From: Candidatus Hecatella orcuttiae
Lineage (GTDB): Archaea; Thermoproteota; Bathyarchaeia; Hecatellales; Hecatellaceae
NCBI GenBank assembly: GCA_002011035.2
Contig: MTLY02000003.1
Coordinates: 365,194-429,193 of the forward strand
Direction: 5' to 3'
DNA length: 64,000 bases
Shown: positions 15,891 to 24,221 of the stretch, piece after piece
How the letters are laid out: each line of letters starts with the position of its first letter
How positions within the stretch are numbered: the stretch's first letter is position 1
Program-made: the position numbers and the translations under genes
Notes under the pieces: generated by a model
Databases searched by the model: none
Seen by the model: only the letters and a program-made list of their open reading frames with translations
Told to the model about the DNA's origin: nothing

Positions 15891-17180
15891 TCACCGCCGG
15901 GCTCCCCGCCTCCCAGCAGGTTTCCTCCCCCTAGCCGGCGCGGAGCTGGGCTTAGCGGCTTCCCCCTTCAAGTAGGCCACAGCAGCCTCGTCGAGGCCCA
16001 GCCAGGAAGCCAGCTGAGCGGCGGCGGCTTCTTTGCTGTGCTGGAACATCACCCTCAGGTAGGGGAGGAAGTCAGCGGCGGCCCTCCGGCGGGAAACATG
16101 GCACTTCACTCCTATCTTGGCGCTTATTTCCTTGATAAGCTCCCTCTGAGCCTTGGTCCTGCCGAGGATGAGAATCCGGCTGGGGGGAAACCGGTAGCCG
16201 GCTGGGGTGTATTTTCCCCTCCGCGCAGCGGCGACGCCCATGCTCATCTGCTCCAGCGCGTAGCTGAGAAGCCCCCAGTTTTGAGTCCGCTTAACCCTGC
16301 CGAAGAAGACGTCGGCGCGGGACAGCGCATCGTAGCCGGCTGCCAGGTCTTCAGGGTCGGTGAACTGGTAGGGGAGGTTCTCATGCACCGAGAGGTGGAG
16401 GAGGTCGCGGTCCACCTCCGCCTCCGCCTGAGCTCTTTTAGCGTAGAGGGGGTTGTTGGTCAGGAAGATTTCCCCCAAAACCTCTTGAACGGAGAGCTGC
16501 CGGTCTCTGGCGGTCAGCTTCTCCACGTCGACAGCCCGGAGGCTTCGGGTTTTCTCCGCCAAGGCTTGAAGGTCGTTGACAGCCGACCGAACGTCCCCCC
16601 GGCTTCGGGCTGCGATGAGCTTGAGGGCTTCCTCCTCCGCCTCCAAACCCTCCCTCCGGCAGATTTCCTCCAGCCAAGCCACCATGACCGGAGGCCTGAC
16701 CTTTTGAAACCTGATGGTGAGGCAGGCGTTCTTCAGCTCCCTCAGCCGCATGTCCGAAATGTCATTGGCCGTCAGGGCGACGGGAACCTTTGACTCCTCC
16801 AGCAGTTTGAGGATCGCCCCCAAGCCCCCTTGGTCTTCGCGGCCGTAGATGCCGTCCACCTCGTCCAGCAGGATGAGGACGCCCTTGGAGTCTGAGAAAA
16901 ACTGGAAGATGGAGGACTCCGACGCCGCATGGCCTGCGGTGCGCATGATCTTCTCCGCTGTTCTAGCGTCGCTGGCGTTCATCTCAATTAGGTCGTAGGC
17001 AGCTGCCTTGGCCGCCGCGTGGACGAGGGCGGTCTTCCCCACTCCTGGAGGCCCGTGGAGGAGAGCCGCCTTACCTCCCGGCTTCCATTTTTTCAGCCAA
17101 GACAGAAATTTGAGTTTAGCCTCCTCGTTGCCCACGACCTCCTCGGGGGTTTGAGGCCGGTGTTTCTCCACCCACATCAT
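15891..17180 (-). CDS. rfcL: Replication factor C large subunit
   Basis: AAA+ clamp-loader subunit that opens PCNA together with RfcS. From ATG 17180 (MMWVEKHRPQTPEEVVG) the protein has 429 residues, with Walker A GPPGVGKTALVHAAA, Walker B LILLDEVDGI and a basic C-terminal tail (KPAGRRGARR) as in other archaeal RfcL. The frame stays open upstream to 17597, but that stretch is the antisense-free shadow of rfcS coding sequence and has no family similarity, so it is excluded. It follows rfcS by 17 bp in one operon. Confidence 0.93.
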   Translation of the reverse strand: MMWVEKHRPQTPEEVVGNEEAKLKFLSWLKKWKPGGKAALLHGPPGVGKTALVHAAAKAAAYDLIEMNASDARTAEKIMRTAGHAASESSIFQFFSDSKGVLILLDEVDGIYGREDQGGLGAILKLLEESKVPVALTANDISDMRLRELKNACLTIRFQKVRPPVMVAWLEEICRREGLEAEEEALKLIAARSRGDVRSAVNDLQALAEKTRSLRAVDVEKLTARDRQLSVQEVLGEIFLTNNPLYAKRAQAEAEVDRDLLHLSVHENLPYQFTDPEDLAAGYDALSRADVFFGRVKRTQNWGLLSYALEQMSMGVAAARRGKYTPAGYRFPPSRILILGRTKAQRELIKEISAKIGVKCHVSRRRAAADFLPYLRVMFQHSKEAAAAQLASWLGLDEAAVAYLKGEAAKPSSAPARGRKPAGRRGARR

Positions 17181-17197
17181 CTGAGGCTCGGCGGGCT

Positions 17198-18184
17198 TCA
17201 GGCCTTCTCCCCCAGCTGAGAGCCGTATTTGACCAGCTGGGCCAGCAGTGCGCTCAGCTGGATGTCGTCGTTGGCTCCTTCGACCAGGCGGAAGTCGTAT
17301 TCGCCGATGATGTCCGCCAGTTCGATCTGAGCCTTGGGGGGAAGCTTCAGGTTGAAGATTTCCCGGTGAACCTGCCGGATGATGTCGCTTCCCGACATCC
17401 CATAGGTGGCCATGAGCGTGTAGAGGGTGTTCCGAGCCTCCAGGAAGTCTCCTTTCAAAGCCTTTCCCAGCATGTCCCTTATCTCCTCGGAGCCGGCTTT
17501 CCCCATCACCTGCAGGACGGTTTTCCTGTCCACAGTCCTGCCTACGGTGGCGGCGGCTTGGAGGGTGTTCACAGCTCTCCTCAAGTCCCCACCGCAATGC
17601 TCGATGAGAGCCTCAACACCGCTGTCTTGGAGGTTCAGCTTCTCCTTCTTGGCTATGAAGCGGAGGTAGTTTTCCACATCCCCCCTCGCCAGGGGAGCGA
17701 ACCTGAAGATGGCGCAGCGGCTTTGGATGGGCTCGATGATCTTGCCGGAGTAGTTGCAGATGAGGATAAACCGGGAAGTCCGACTGTTGGCTTCCATGAT
17801 CCTCCGCAGGGCAGTTTGAGCCTCTGCAGTCATCTGGTCGCTTTCATCCAAGATGACCAAGCCGAAGGGAACCTTCGCCATAGTCCCGAGGACATGCCTA
17901 GTGAAGTTTTTTATCCTCTCCCTGACCATCTGGATGCCTCTCTCATCTGAGGCATTGAGTTCGAGGACGTAGTTTCTCCAGCCGGGGCCAAGAAGCTGCC
18001 TAGCTAGGCAAAGGGCCACGGAGGTCTTTCCGTTTCCGGGGGGCCCGGCGAAGAGGAGGTGAGGCATGGTGTTGGGGGACTTCAGAAAGCCCTTGAGGCT
18101 TTCGATAACCGACTTGTGGTCTACAACCTCATCCAGCATTTTAGGCCGGTATTTTTCCACCCACATAACGGCTTCTTCGCTCAT
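17198..18184 (-). CDS. rfcS: Replication factor C small subunit
   Basis: A 328-residue AAA+ protein with the RFC box at the start (WVEKYRPKMLDEVV), Walker A FAGPPGNGKTSVALCLAR, Walker B VILDESDQM and the SRC arginine-finger motif (QSRCAIFRF). With RfcL it forms the archaeal clamp loader. It is first in the rfcS-rfcL operon and divergent from dcd. Confidence 0.95.
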   Translation of the reverse strand: MSEEAVMWVEKYRPKMLDEVVDHKSVIESLKGFLKSPNTMPHLLFAGPPGNGKTSVALCLARQLLGPGWRNYVLELNASDERGIQMVRERIKNFTRHVLGTMAKVPFGLVILDESDQMTAEAQTALRRIMEANSRTSRFILICNYSGKIIEPIQSRCAIFRFAPLARGDVENYLRFIAKKEKLNLQDSGVEALIEHCGGDLRRAVNTLQAAATVGRTVDRKTVLQVMGKAGSEEIRDMLGKALKGDFLEARNTLYTLMATYGMSGSDIIRQVHREIFNLKLPPKAQIELADIIGEYDFRLVEGANDDIQLSALLAQLVKYGSQLGEKA

Positions 18185-18300
18185 AATCCTTCAACCAAAC
18201 TACGTAGAGCTCCGATAATAAGATATATCTTTCAACCTTCGCCAATGTAACTTTTATTAAACTCCAATTTTTATTGATAGGGTTAAGAAGGGGTTGCCCT

Positions 18301-18840
18301 TTGATTCTCTCTGACTTCGACCTTTTGAATTATATCCGAGAAAGGCGGCTGGTGATCAGGCCTTTCAAGAAGGATACTCTCCGCGAGAACGGTGTCGACC
18401 TCCACTTGGGGGACACCATAGCCCGGCTGAGGCCTTCAAGCCGGATTCTGGACACTCGGGGAACACCGGGGATAGAAGGTTTCTACTCTGTGGAGAAAGC
18501 GAAGGCCTTCACCATTCAGCCCAACGAAAAAGTTCTGGTAAGCACCTTGGAGCATGTGGAAATACCCTCAGACCTCATGGGCTTCGTGGAGCTGCGCTCC
18601 ACTTTCGCCCGGTGCGGAATCCTCCTGCCGCCTACCATTCTCGATGGAGGCTTTAAGGGAAACATCACCATCGAAATCCTAGGCTCCGCCTTCCCGGTTA
18701 GGCTTTACAGCGGAGACCGCTTCGCCCACGTGGTCTTCGCCAAGCTGACCTCCCCGCTGGGAAGACCTTACGACGGCAAGTATCAAGGCCAACAGGGCAT
18801 CGCCCTCCCCCGCTTCGACTTAGCCTCCCAGCCGAAGTGA
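18301..18840 (+). CDS. dcd: dCTP deaminase
   Basis: Deaminates dCTP to dUTP (or to dUMP in bifunctional forms) for thymidylate synthesis. The typical start is LILSDFDLLNYI. The active-site motifs are ELRSTFARCGI and LDGGFKGNITIEI, with QGQQG near the C-terminus. I start it at TTG 18301 just after AGAAGGGGTT, because that matches the usual family N-terminus; the frame extends nine codons further upstream to 18274. Divergent from rfcS. Confidence 0.88.
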   Translation: MILSDFDLLNYIRERRLVIRPFKKDTLRENGVDLHLGDTIARLRPSSRILDTRGTPGIEGFYSVEKAKAFTIQPNEKVLVSTLEHVEIPSDLMGFVELRSTFARCGILLPPTILDGGFKGNITIEILGSAFPVRLYSGDRFAHVVFAKLTSPLGRPYDGKYQGQQGIALPRFDLASQPK

Positions 18841-18845
18841 GTCTT

Positions 18846-20015
18846 CTATTTCAGGTAGATTTCGATGAGGTCGCCGTCTCGGAGAGGGAAGTCCAGCCCC
18901 ACCTTTTCACCCGGATACTTGGCGGAGGGCCCCCAGAGCTTGGCGTATCGAAACCTTCTCCGCAGGTCGGTGTGGATTCTCGAAGCCGCGTCGGAAACCT
19001 TCTCACCCCTCCTGAGGATAAGCGGCTTATCCGGCTCCGGCTGGCCGGGTCTTCGAGGGTAAACCCTCATGATGCCGAGGAAGTCGAAGAGTCTTCGCTT
19101 CAGTTCCTCCAAGCCCCCTCCTTCTTTGGCTGAGACTTGGATGAGGGGAAGATTCTCCCCCTCAGATAGGGGGAGGTTTCCCGTATCCTCAGAGGAGGCC
19201 AAGTCCGCCTTGTTTACGGCTACCAGCATCGGCTTCTGCACGGTCTTCTGGGAGAGAGCCAGTTTGACGTCTTCCTCCGAAGCTTCGTCCAAGATTTTTA
19301 TGACAGCGTTCCTGACGTCTTCCTCCGCAGCCAGCCGGGGGACATTCTCTAGGCTGCCGTGAAACTTGTTGGCGCAGAAAACTCTCACCCCGCCTGAGCT
19401 GGTGGGTTGCACATCTATCCTAGGCTGCTTCCCTTTGCGGGGGTGGATTCCGAAAGCCTTCAACTCGTCTAGGAGGATTTGAAGCTGCAAGCCGAGGTCT
19501 TGGTCCGCCGCCAGCACTAGGAGGATGCCGTCGGAGTTTCTGGCCAAACCTAGGACTTGGGGGCCCCATGCTTTTCCTTCGCTAGCGCCCTCCATGATGG
19601 CAGGGGCTTCCACCAAGCTGAGCTGAATGTCTTGGTAGGGCATCATCCCCACCACGGGGGCGAGCGTGGTGTAAGGCCGGTTTCCTATCTCCACCGCCGC
19701 GTTGGTCAGAGCTTTCAGCAGCTGACTTTTCCCAACCTGGGTTAGGCCTAGGATGAGGACTTGGGCAGCTCCTGTTTTCTTGATGTCGAAGGCCGTCCTC
19801 CCGCTGGCTCCAGCCTTGGAGCGCCTCCTGTTCTCCAGTTCTTCCCTGAGCTTCGCCAGCTTGGTTTTCAGATGGGACCGAAGCTTCATGGTTCCTTTAT
19901 GCTCAGGAATAGACCCGATGTAGGCTTCGAGAGCTCTGATTTTCCCTTCCAGGCTTTTGGCCTCTCGATACTCTCGCTCCAGCTGGGTGCACTTGGCGGG
20001 AAGGTTGGTAGGCAT
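18846..20015 (-). CDS. OBG/DRG-type GTPase with TGS domain
   Basis: A 389-residue protein. The N-terminal coiled-coil region (residues 5-65) is rich in Lys, Arg and Glu. The G domain has G1 LGLTQVGKSQLL, a G3 position reading VEAPA where DxxG is expected, and G4 VNKAD. The C-terminal TGS domain ends GDLIEIYLK. This layout matches archaeal developmentally-regulated GTP-binding (DRG) proteins, which associate with ribosomes. The degenerate G3 is odd and could lower hydrolysis. It ends in TAG and is followed 21 bp on by the convergent-free minus-strand methyltransferase gene. Confidence 0.8.
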   Translation of the reverse strand: MPTNLPAKCTQLEREYREAKSLEGKIRALEAYIGSIPEHKGTMKLRSHLKTKLAKLREELENRRRSKAGASGRTAFDIKKTGAAQVLILGLTQVGKSQLLKALTNAAVEIGNRPYTTLAPVVGMMPYQDIQLSLVEAPAIMEGASEGKAWGPQVLGLARNSDGILLVLAADQDLGLQLQILLDELKAFGIHPRKGKQPRIDVQPTSSGGVRVFCANKFHGSLENVPRLAAEEDVRNAVIKILDEASEEDVKLALSQKTVQKPMLVAVNKADLASSEDTGNLPLSEGENLPLIQVSAKEGGGLEELKRRLFDFLGIMRVYPRRPGQPEPDKPLILRRGEKVSDAASRIHTDLRRRFRYAKLWGPSAKYPGEKVGLDFPLRDGDLIEIYLK

Positions 20016-20036
20016 GGTAGGCCAGAAGATAGGTAG

Positions 20037-20669
20037 CTAACTTTGGCTAATAAGCCTAGCTTCTAAGCAGACTAAGGTCTCAAAAAAGAACCGCTTCTCC
20101 TCCACCGTCCTCACGGAGAAACCGACCGCCTGCAGTCTCCGCACGGTTTCTTCAATTCCCCCAAGGGAGGACTGGACGAGGAGAACCCTTCCCCTGGGCT
20201 TGAGGAAGCAGCCTACCTCCCTGATAAACCTCTCCGTCACTTCCCAGCCTTTCTTACCTCCACACCAAGCCCTACTCAACCAGTCCTGAGGCTCCTTTCC
20301 ATCAGAAGGTAAATAGGGAGGATTGAAAACTATCAAGTCGAATTTTTCCCCAAACCGAACCGGCTTGAAGAGGTCGCCCTGTCTAACTTCCACTCGGGCC
20401 TCCAAACCGTTGGCTTGGGCGTTTGCCTTGGTTGCCTCCACCGCAAAAGGGTTCAAGTCCGTGGCCACAACCCGAGCTGCCTTCCGGGCCGCTAGGAGGG
20501 CTATGAGGCCGCAGCCGCAGCCTACCTCCAAGACCGTTTCACCCCTCTGAAGGAGGAGGTTCTCAGCCAAGAGGAAGGTATCCTCCTTCGGCCTGTAGAC
20601 TTGGCTTGGCACCATGAGGGTGAGGCCGCTGTAGGTGAAGGTCCACCGGCCTTCAGGCGAAGATGGCAT
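20037..20669 (-). CDS. HemK/Mtq2-like N5-glutamine methyltransferase
   Basis: Class I SAM methyltransferase of 210 residues with SAM loop VLEVGCGCGLIALLAA and catalytic NPPY in LIVFNPPYLPSDG. Archaeal HemK/Mtq2 relatives methylate the GGQ glutamine of release factor aRF1, which fits this size and motif set. Its start overlaps the end of the ksgA gene by 17 bp, so the two RNA/translation methyltransferases are coupled. It ends in TAG. Confidence 0.82.
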   Translation of the reverse strand: MPSSPEGRWTFTYSGLTLMVPSQVYRPKEDTFLLAENLLLQRGETVLEVGCGCGLIALLAARKAARVVATDLNPFAVEATKANAQANGLEARVEVRQGDLFKPVRFGEKFDLIVFNPPYLPSDGKEPQDWLSRAWCGGKKGWEVTERFIREVGCFLKPRGRVLLVQSSLGGIEETVRRLQAVGFSVRTVEEKRFFFETLVCLEARLISQS

Positions 20670-21375
20670 CTGAGACCTCTCCCAGCTCTTCAGGGGTGAG
20701 GGTGAAAACCTTCCTTTCCAAGTAGGGGGCTTTCTCTAGGCTCAGAGGCCTCATCCTTGAAACCACCCGCAGGGCTTTGCTGAGCTTTCTGTTTTTCTGA
20801 GTGAACAAAAGCCTCACAGCTTCCTCAAAGGCGCCCCAGTTTTTCACTTGAAAGGGAGGCTTCTCCCTCGGCTTGATGCGCACCATCCAGGAGGACACTT
20901 GGGGCTTGGGGTAAAAGGCTTTAGGGGGCACAGGCTCCAGCAGCTCCACTTCCGCCTTGGTGTAGACCATGACGGAGAGCCTTCCGTAGGCTTTCTCCCC
21001 CGGCTTAGCCACCATTCTCTTGGCGAACTCTGTTTGAAAGGTGAAGACACCCAACTCGAAGCTTTCCTCCAGCAGTTTGAAAACCATGGGGGACGCTATG
21101 GAGTAGGGAGGGTTTGAAACAACCTTGTTATAGCAGCCCTTCAAGTTCATCTTCAGGAAATCTCCCCGTCTCAGATCGACTTTTCCCCAGTCCTTAAATT
21201 TCTCGGAGAGGTAACCGCAAAGCCTGGGGTCAGACTCCACAGCCATAACTTTTCCAGCTCTCTCAGCCAAGACTTCCGTGAGAAAACCGAATCCAGCCCC
21301 AACCTCCAAGACTACGTCGCCGCGTTGGAGCTCAGCATAATCAGCCAGCCGAGTCAGAGTTTCCCAGTCTACCAT
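20653..21375 (-). CDS. ksgA: 16S rRNA adenine N6-dimethyltransferase (KsgA/Dim1), start unclear
   Basis: Dimethylates two adjacent adenines near the 3' end of 16S rRNA. SAM motif LEVGAGFGFLTEVLAE, catalytic NPPYSIASP and the C-terminal RKLSKALR segment are present. The only canonical start is ATG 21375, but the family motif KFGQSF lies directly upstream in the same frame and should be part of the protein. Between an in-frame TGA about 43 codons upstream and this ATG there is no ATG, GTG or TTG. Either a rare start codon is used after the GAGGAGG at the end of the DUF655 gene, or the assembly has an error there. Confidence 0.88.
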   Translation of the reverse strand: MVDWETLTRLADYAELQRGDVVLEVGAGFGFLTEVLAERAGKVMAVESDPRLCGYLSEKFKDWGKVDLRRGDFLKMNLKGCYNKVVSNPPYSIASPMVFKLLEESFELGVFTFQTEFAKRMVAKPGEKAYGRLSVMVYTKAEVELLEPVPPKAFYPKPQVSSWMVRIKPREKPPFQVKNWGAFEEAVRLLFTQKNRKLSKALRVVSRMRPLSLEKAPYLERKVFTLTPEELGEVSDAIFA

Positions 21376-21463
21376 AAAGCTCTGGCCGAACTTCCTCCTC
21401 GGCCTGACCTTCCACTGCTGGAGAAGTCTCTTAACCTGCTGCGGGGAGAGCTGCCTCGCCTCC

Positions 21464-22018
21464 TCAGGGTTGACGGATGAACAGGCGGTACTTGGGAGTG
21501 GTGGTCAGCTCTTCCATAATCCTCTTCACCACCGCCTTCTGGGGGTCGGGCACAGAGGTTCGTTTCTGAAGGTCCGCAAAGCTTTCGAAGGGCTTTTTCT
21601 CCCTCTCGTTCACTATCTGCCACATGTATTTTTTCCCTATGCCTGGGAGCAGTTCGAAGGCATGCATCCTAGGGGTGACCGCTTGGGCTGTGTTGAAAAA
21701 CTGGACGAATCTCTGCTCCTGCATTTTGACGATTTCCTCCACCACGTAGGGAAGCTCGCTTTTAGCCGTGGAGGTCAACTCCTCGTAGCTGATCCGGCCG
21801 AGGATGTGGTTGACTTTATCTCTTTTCTCCTTCCCTATGTGAAGGTATTCGTGGAGGTTGACAGTCACCCCCGGCTTGAGAGTAGCCTCTAGAAGGGTGA
21901 AATAGTCCTCCCCCACCAACTGAACCACCGGCTCCGCTACAAATTCGCGGCCGAACATTTTCCCTCGCGGGAGGAAATCTAGGACGAAAGCCATTTCCTC
22001 ATAGCGGCGTTTTTCCAT
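21464..22018 (-). CDS. DUF655 RNA-binding protein
   Basis: A 184-residue protein matching archaeal DUF655: a basic OB-like N-terminal part (FLPRGKMFGREFVAEPVVQL) and a C-terminal helix-hairpin-helix-type segment HAFELLPGIGKKYMWQIVNE. It is commonly found next to rpo4, L21e and ksgA, as here, and is presumed to act in ribosome or tRNA metabolism. Its stop TGA overlaps the GAGGAGG ahead of ksgA. Confidence 0.82.
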   Translation of the reverse strand: MEKRRYEEMAFVLDFLPRGKMFGREFVAEPVVQLVGEDYFTLLEATLKPGVTVNLHEYLHIGKEKRDKVNHILGRISYEELTSTAKSELPYVVEEIVKMQEQRFVQFFNTAQAVTPRMHAFELLPGIGKKYMWQIVNEREKKPFESFADLQKRTSVPDPQKAVVKRIMEELTTTPKYRLFIRQP

Positions 22019-22050
22019 TAAAGCCCCTCAAATATGAAATCAGCCTATTG

Positions 22051-22065
22051 AAAATATATAAATTA
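22051..22065 (-). promoter_or_regulatory. Putative TATA box for DUF655-ksgA-hemK operon
   Basis: On the minus strand TAATTTATATATTTT lies about 40 bp before the ATG at 22018, in the 138-bp gap after rpo4. This suggests an internal promoter dividing the long ribosomal/RNA operon. Confidence 0.45.
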
Positions 22066-22156
22066 ACAGCCCCCCGTTCAGATAGGCAGGCAGCCTCCCC
22101 TCAGCAATAGCTGGAAACGGACGGGGAAGTGTTCTCCTATCGGCATTTCCGCGTAG

Positions 22157-22483
22157 CTATTTTCTGTACTTATCTAGGAGGCTGAGCATTTCTTGGAGTT
22201 TCTCGGTTGGAATGAGCTTATACCGGGGGAAGAAAACTCTCAGCTCCTCCACGCTCTCAGGCATACAGTTGACTATCTGAACAGCCTCCTTGACCTCGAG
22301 GTCAAAGGAGGACACCAACTCTTCAACCAGCTTTTCCGCATCCTCCGCGTTAACCTTAGAGAAGACATCCAAGTACTCCAAGGTTTTTTTCTGAAACTGG
22401 TTTAACTCCCGACCTAGATTTCGGAGTATCTCCCTCGCCTTTGCGTGGGTGAGAAGCTTGTTTTCCGAAATTTTCAGGGGCAC
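22157..22483 (-). CDS. rpo4: RNA polymerase subunit Rpo4 (RpoF)
   Basis: A 108-residue Rpb4-family protein that pairs with Rpo7 to form the polymerase stalk. The pattern ALTHAKAREIL-like start (LLTHAKAREILRNL), a central KTLEYLDVFSKV and the C-terminal LRVFFPRYKLIPTEKL fit archaeal Rpo4. It follows L21e by 12 bp. It ends in TAG. Confidence 0.9.
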   Translation of the reverse strand: MPLKISENKLLTHAKAREILRNLGRELNQFQKKTLEYLDVFSKVNAEDAEKLVEELVSSFDLEVKEAVQIVNCMPESVEELRVFFPRYKLIPTEKLQEMLSLLDKYRK

Positions 22484-22495
22484 CTAGCTTTCCCC

Positions 22496-22801
22496 CTAAA
22501 CCTTGTTTTCGAAGGTTTTCAGGTGCTCAGGCCGAGCTATTATCTGTCTGGTTTTGCCTCCATCCTGAACTTGAACCACGTAGGCTCTCCCTCGCTGTTG
22601 GAGGATTACCCCAACCTTGCCGTGGTAGCGCCGGTGAGGCTGTCCCTTATGCACCGCAGGGTCGATGGAGAGCACAACCTTGTCTCCTGTCCTGTATTTT
22701 CTCAGCAGGTATCCCAGAGGTTTGAGTCCCCGGCTTCTCCGAGGCTTTCTCAGCAGGTTCCTCGTCCTAGACCGGTAGCCCTTAGACTTCATCTTCCTCA
22801 C
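22496..22801 (-). CDS. rpl21e: Ribosomal protein L21e
   Basis: A 101-residue basic protein with the L21e sequence RSRTRNLLRKPRRSRG, then YRTGDKVVLSIDP and the HRRYHGKVGVI turn. It is a large-subunit protein shared by archaea and eukaryotes. Its ATG lies within the last 20 bp of pus10, so translation is probably coupled. It ends in TAG. Confidence 0.95.
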   Translation of the reverse strand: MRKMKSKGYRSRTRNLLRKPRRSRGLKPLGYLLRKYRTGDKVVLSIDPAVHKGQPHRRYHGKVGVILQQRGRAYVVQVQDGGKTRQIIARPEHLKTFENKV

Positions 22802-24119
22802 CGCCGATATCTATCACGGAAAGCCTCAGGCATTTAACCTTTTTTCCCAGCACCTCGGCGATGCTGGGAGTCGTTCTACCCTCATCCCCGTCCACCAGTT
22901 CTTTTACATAGAGGCCGCCTTGACATTTTAGGGTTACTTCAAACCTGCTGTCTGAAAGCTTTTCAGCTTTCAAACTGTAGACCCGCCGCTCTCGCTCCTT
23001 GTCTGCTCTCCGGTGGAGCACCCTCCTGGGTGTGAGCTGTCGGATAACCCTATCTGTGAAGGCTTTTTCCACAGCGTCCAGGTCTTCCTCCGTCAGCCTC
23101 TCTGTTGACTCTACTAGGAAGCGGTAGACTTTAGGGCTTGCCTCTGCCGCTTTGACCCTTCTGACAGCGTCTTTGCCTGCGAGCTTGAGGTCTAGAACCT
23201 CCACCCTGCCCCCTGCGTTCACCTCCCTCCTAACTCTTTCAAGGTCGATGAAGCGTCTTCGAGGGTTTTTCACCTCCACGACGAAGGGTCTTCCGCTGCC
23301 TAAAACCTGAGCGTCGATGTCTTCGCGGCCTCCTGCGTGGAATTCAGCGCCCTCTCCCTCCGTCAGCTTCAAGATGGGAGCTTCTAGGATTTCTTGAACT
23401 GATTCAGGGTATTTTTTACCTGTGCCCCCGCAGAAGCTACAGCCCTTGCCTCCGCATCTTCGGCAAAGCCAACGGGACTGAGGGATCCCCGTGACCAGTT
23501 TCCGGTATCGACCTTCAACGAAAAGGGGGTTAGCCTTCAAGGTGAACTCGTTTTTGAAGGGGGAGACTGTGACCACGAGCTCCGGGTTGGCGAAGTCCGC
23601 CTGTTTACCTGTGAGCTTCGACAGGGTCTTCCCGATTTCCCGGGTGAATTCGCTTTTCATGCTTTCCCCCCACTCCGCCCCGCACCGCGCCCTTACCGAG
23701 TCCTCCGCCTCCAGAAGCTGAGCGGGAATCTTGGCTCCCACCAGAAAGGTGTTGAATTCAAACTCCTTGGCTTTTTCAGCAATCTCCGCTGCGAGCTGGG
23801 GGATTTCTTGAATTTTTCCCCTGCAGAGCTGACATTTCTCTTTTTTCCCCTTTCCTGCTTCAACCCCCAGCCTCCGAAGGGTCTGCGCGGCGGCTTCAAA
23901 CATGCCGTGAGCGGCCAGTTTTCTGAGAAGCCTCACCCCGGCTTTATCCTCTGCCTGAATCATGCTGTGGGCCTCTAGGAGGAGGGTGTTTTTCAGCGAC
24001 CGGCCTCTCTCCGCATTGTCCATCCCATGGCCTAAGGTGGCGAACTGTCTTCCGAGGCAGTTGTCGCAGAGGCGGTATTCTTCCAGCAGTCTCTGAGCCG
24101 CGTCCAGTATTCCGCCCAC
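22782..24119 (-). CDS. pus10: tRNA pseudouridine synthase Pus10
   Basis: Makes pseudouridine 54 and 55 in archaeal tRNA. The 445-residue protein has the THUMP-containing N-terminal part with CDNCLGRQFATLGHG, CQLCRGK, and CRRCGGKGCSFCGG zinc motifs, then the catalytic domain with the aspartate in GREDIDAQVLGSGRPF. Length is typical. It heads the pus10-rpl21e-rpo4 transcription unit. Confidence 0.93.
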   Translation of the reverse strand: MGGILDAAQRLLEEYRLCDNCLGRQFATLGHGMDNAERGRSLKNTLLLEAHSMIQAEDKAGVRLLRKLAAHGMFEAAAQTLRRLGVEAGKGKKEKCQLCRGKIQEIPQLAAEIAEKAKEFEFNTFLVGAKIPAQLLEAEDSVRARCGAEWGESMKSEFTREIGKTLSKLTGKQADFANPELVVTVSPFKNEFTLKANPLFVEGRYRKLVTGIPQSRWLCRRCGGKGCSFCGGTGKKYPESVQEILEAPILKLTEGEGAEFHAGGREDIDAQVLGSGRPFVVEVKNPRRRFIDLERVRREVNAGGRVEVLDLKLAGKDAVRRVKAAEASPKVYRFLVESTERLTEEDLDAVEKAFTDRVIRQLTPRRVLHRRADKERERRVYSLKAEKLSDSRFEVTLKCQGGLYVKELVDGDEGRTTPSIAEVLGKKVKCLRLSVIDIGGEEDEV

Positions 24120-24221
24120 TTCATGTCCCCCGTGAGGGTTTATCCTTCCAGTAGGTTTAGGTGGTGGAGAAATTTAAAGGGTAAAAGAGAAACCCCTCCA
24201 CCAAGCCGGCTGGTTTGCTGT

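Noticed and set aside
17181-17597. N-terminal 139-residue extension of RFC large subunit
   Set aside because: It overlaps rfcS coding sequence in another frame and is Arg/Gly/Pro-rich without family similarity; ATG 17180 gives the normal protein.
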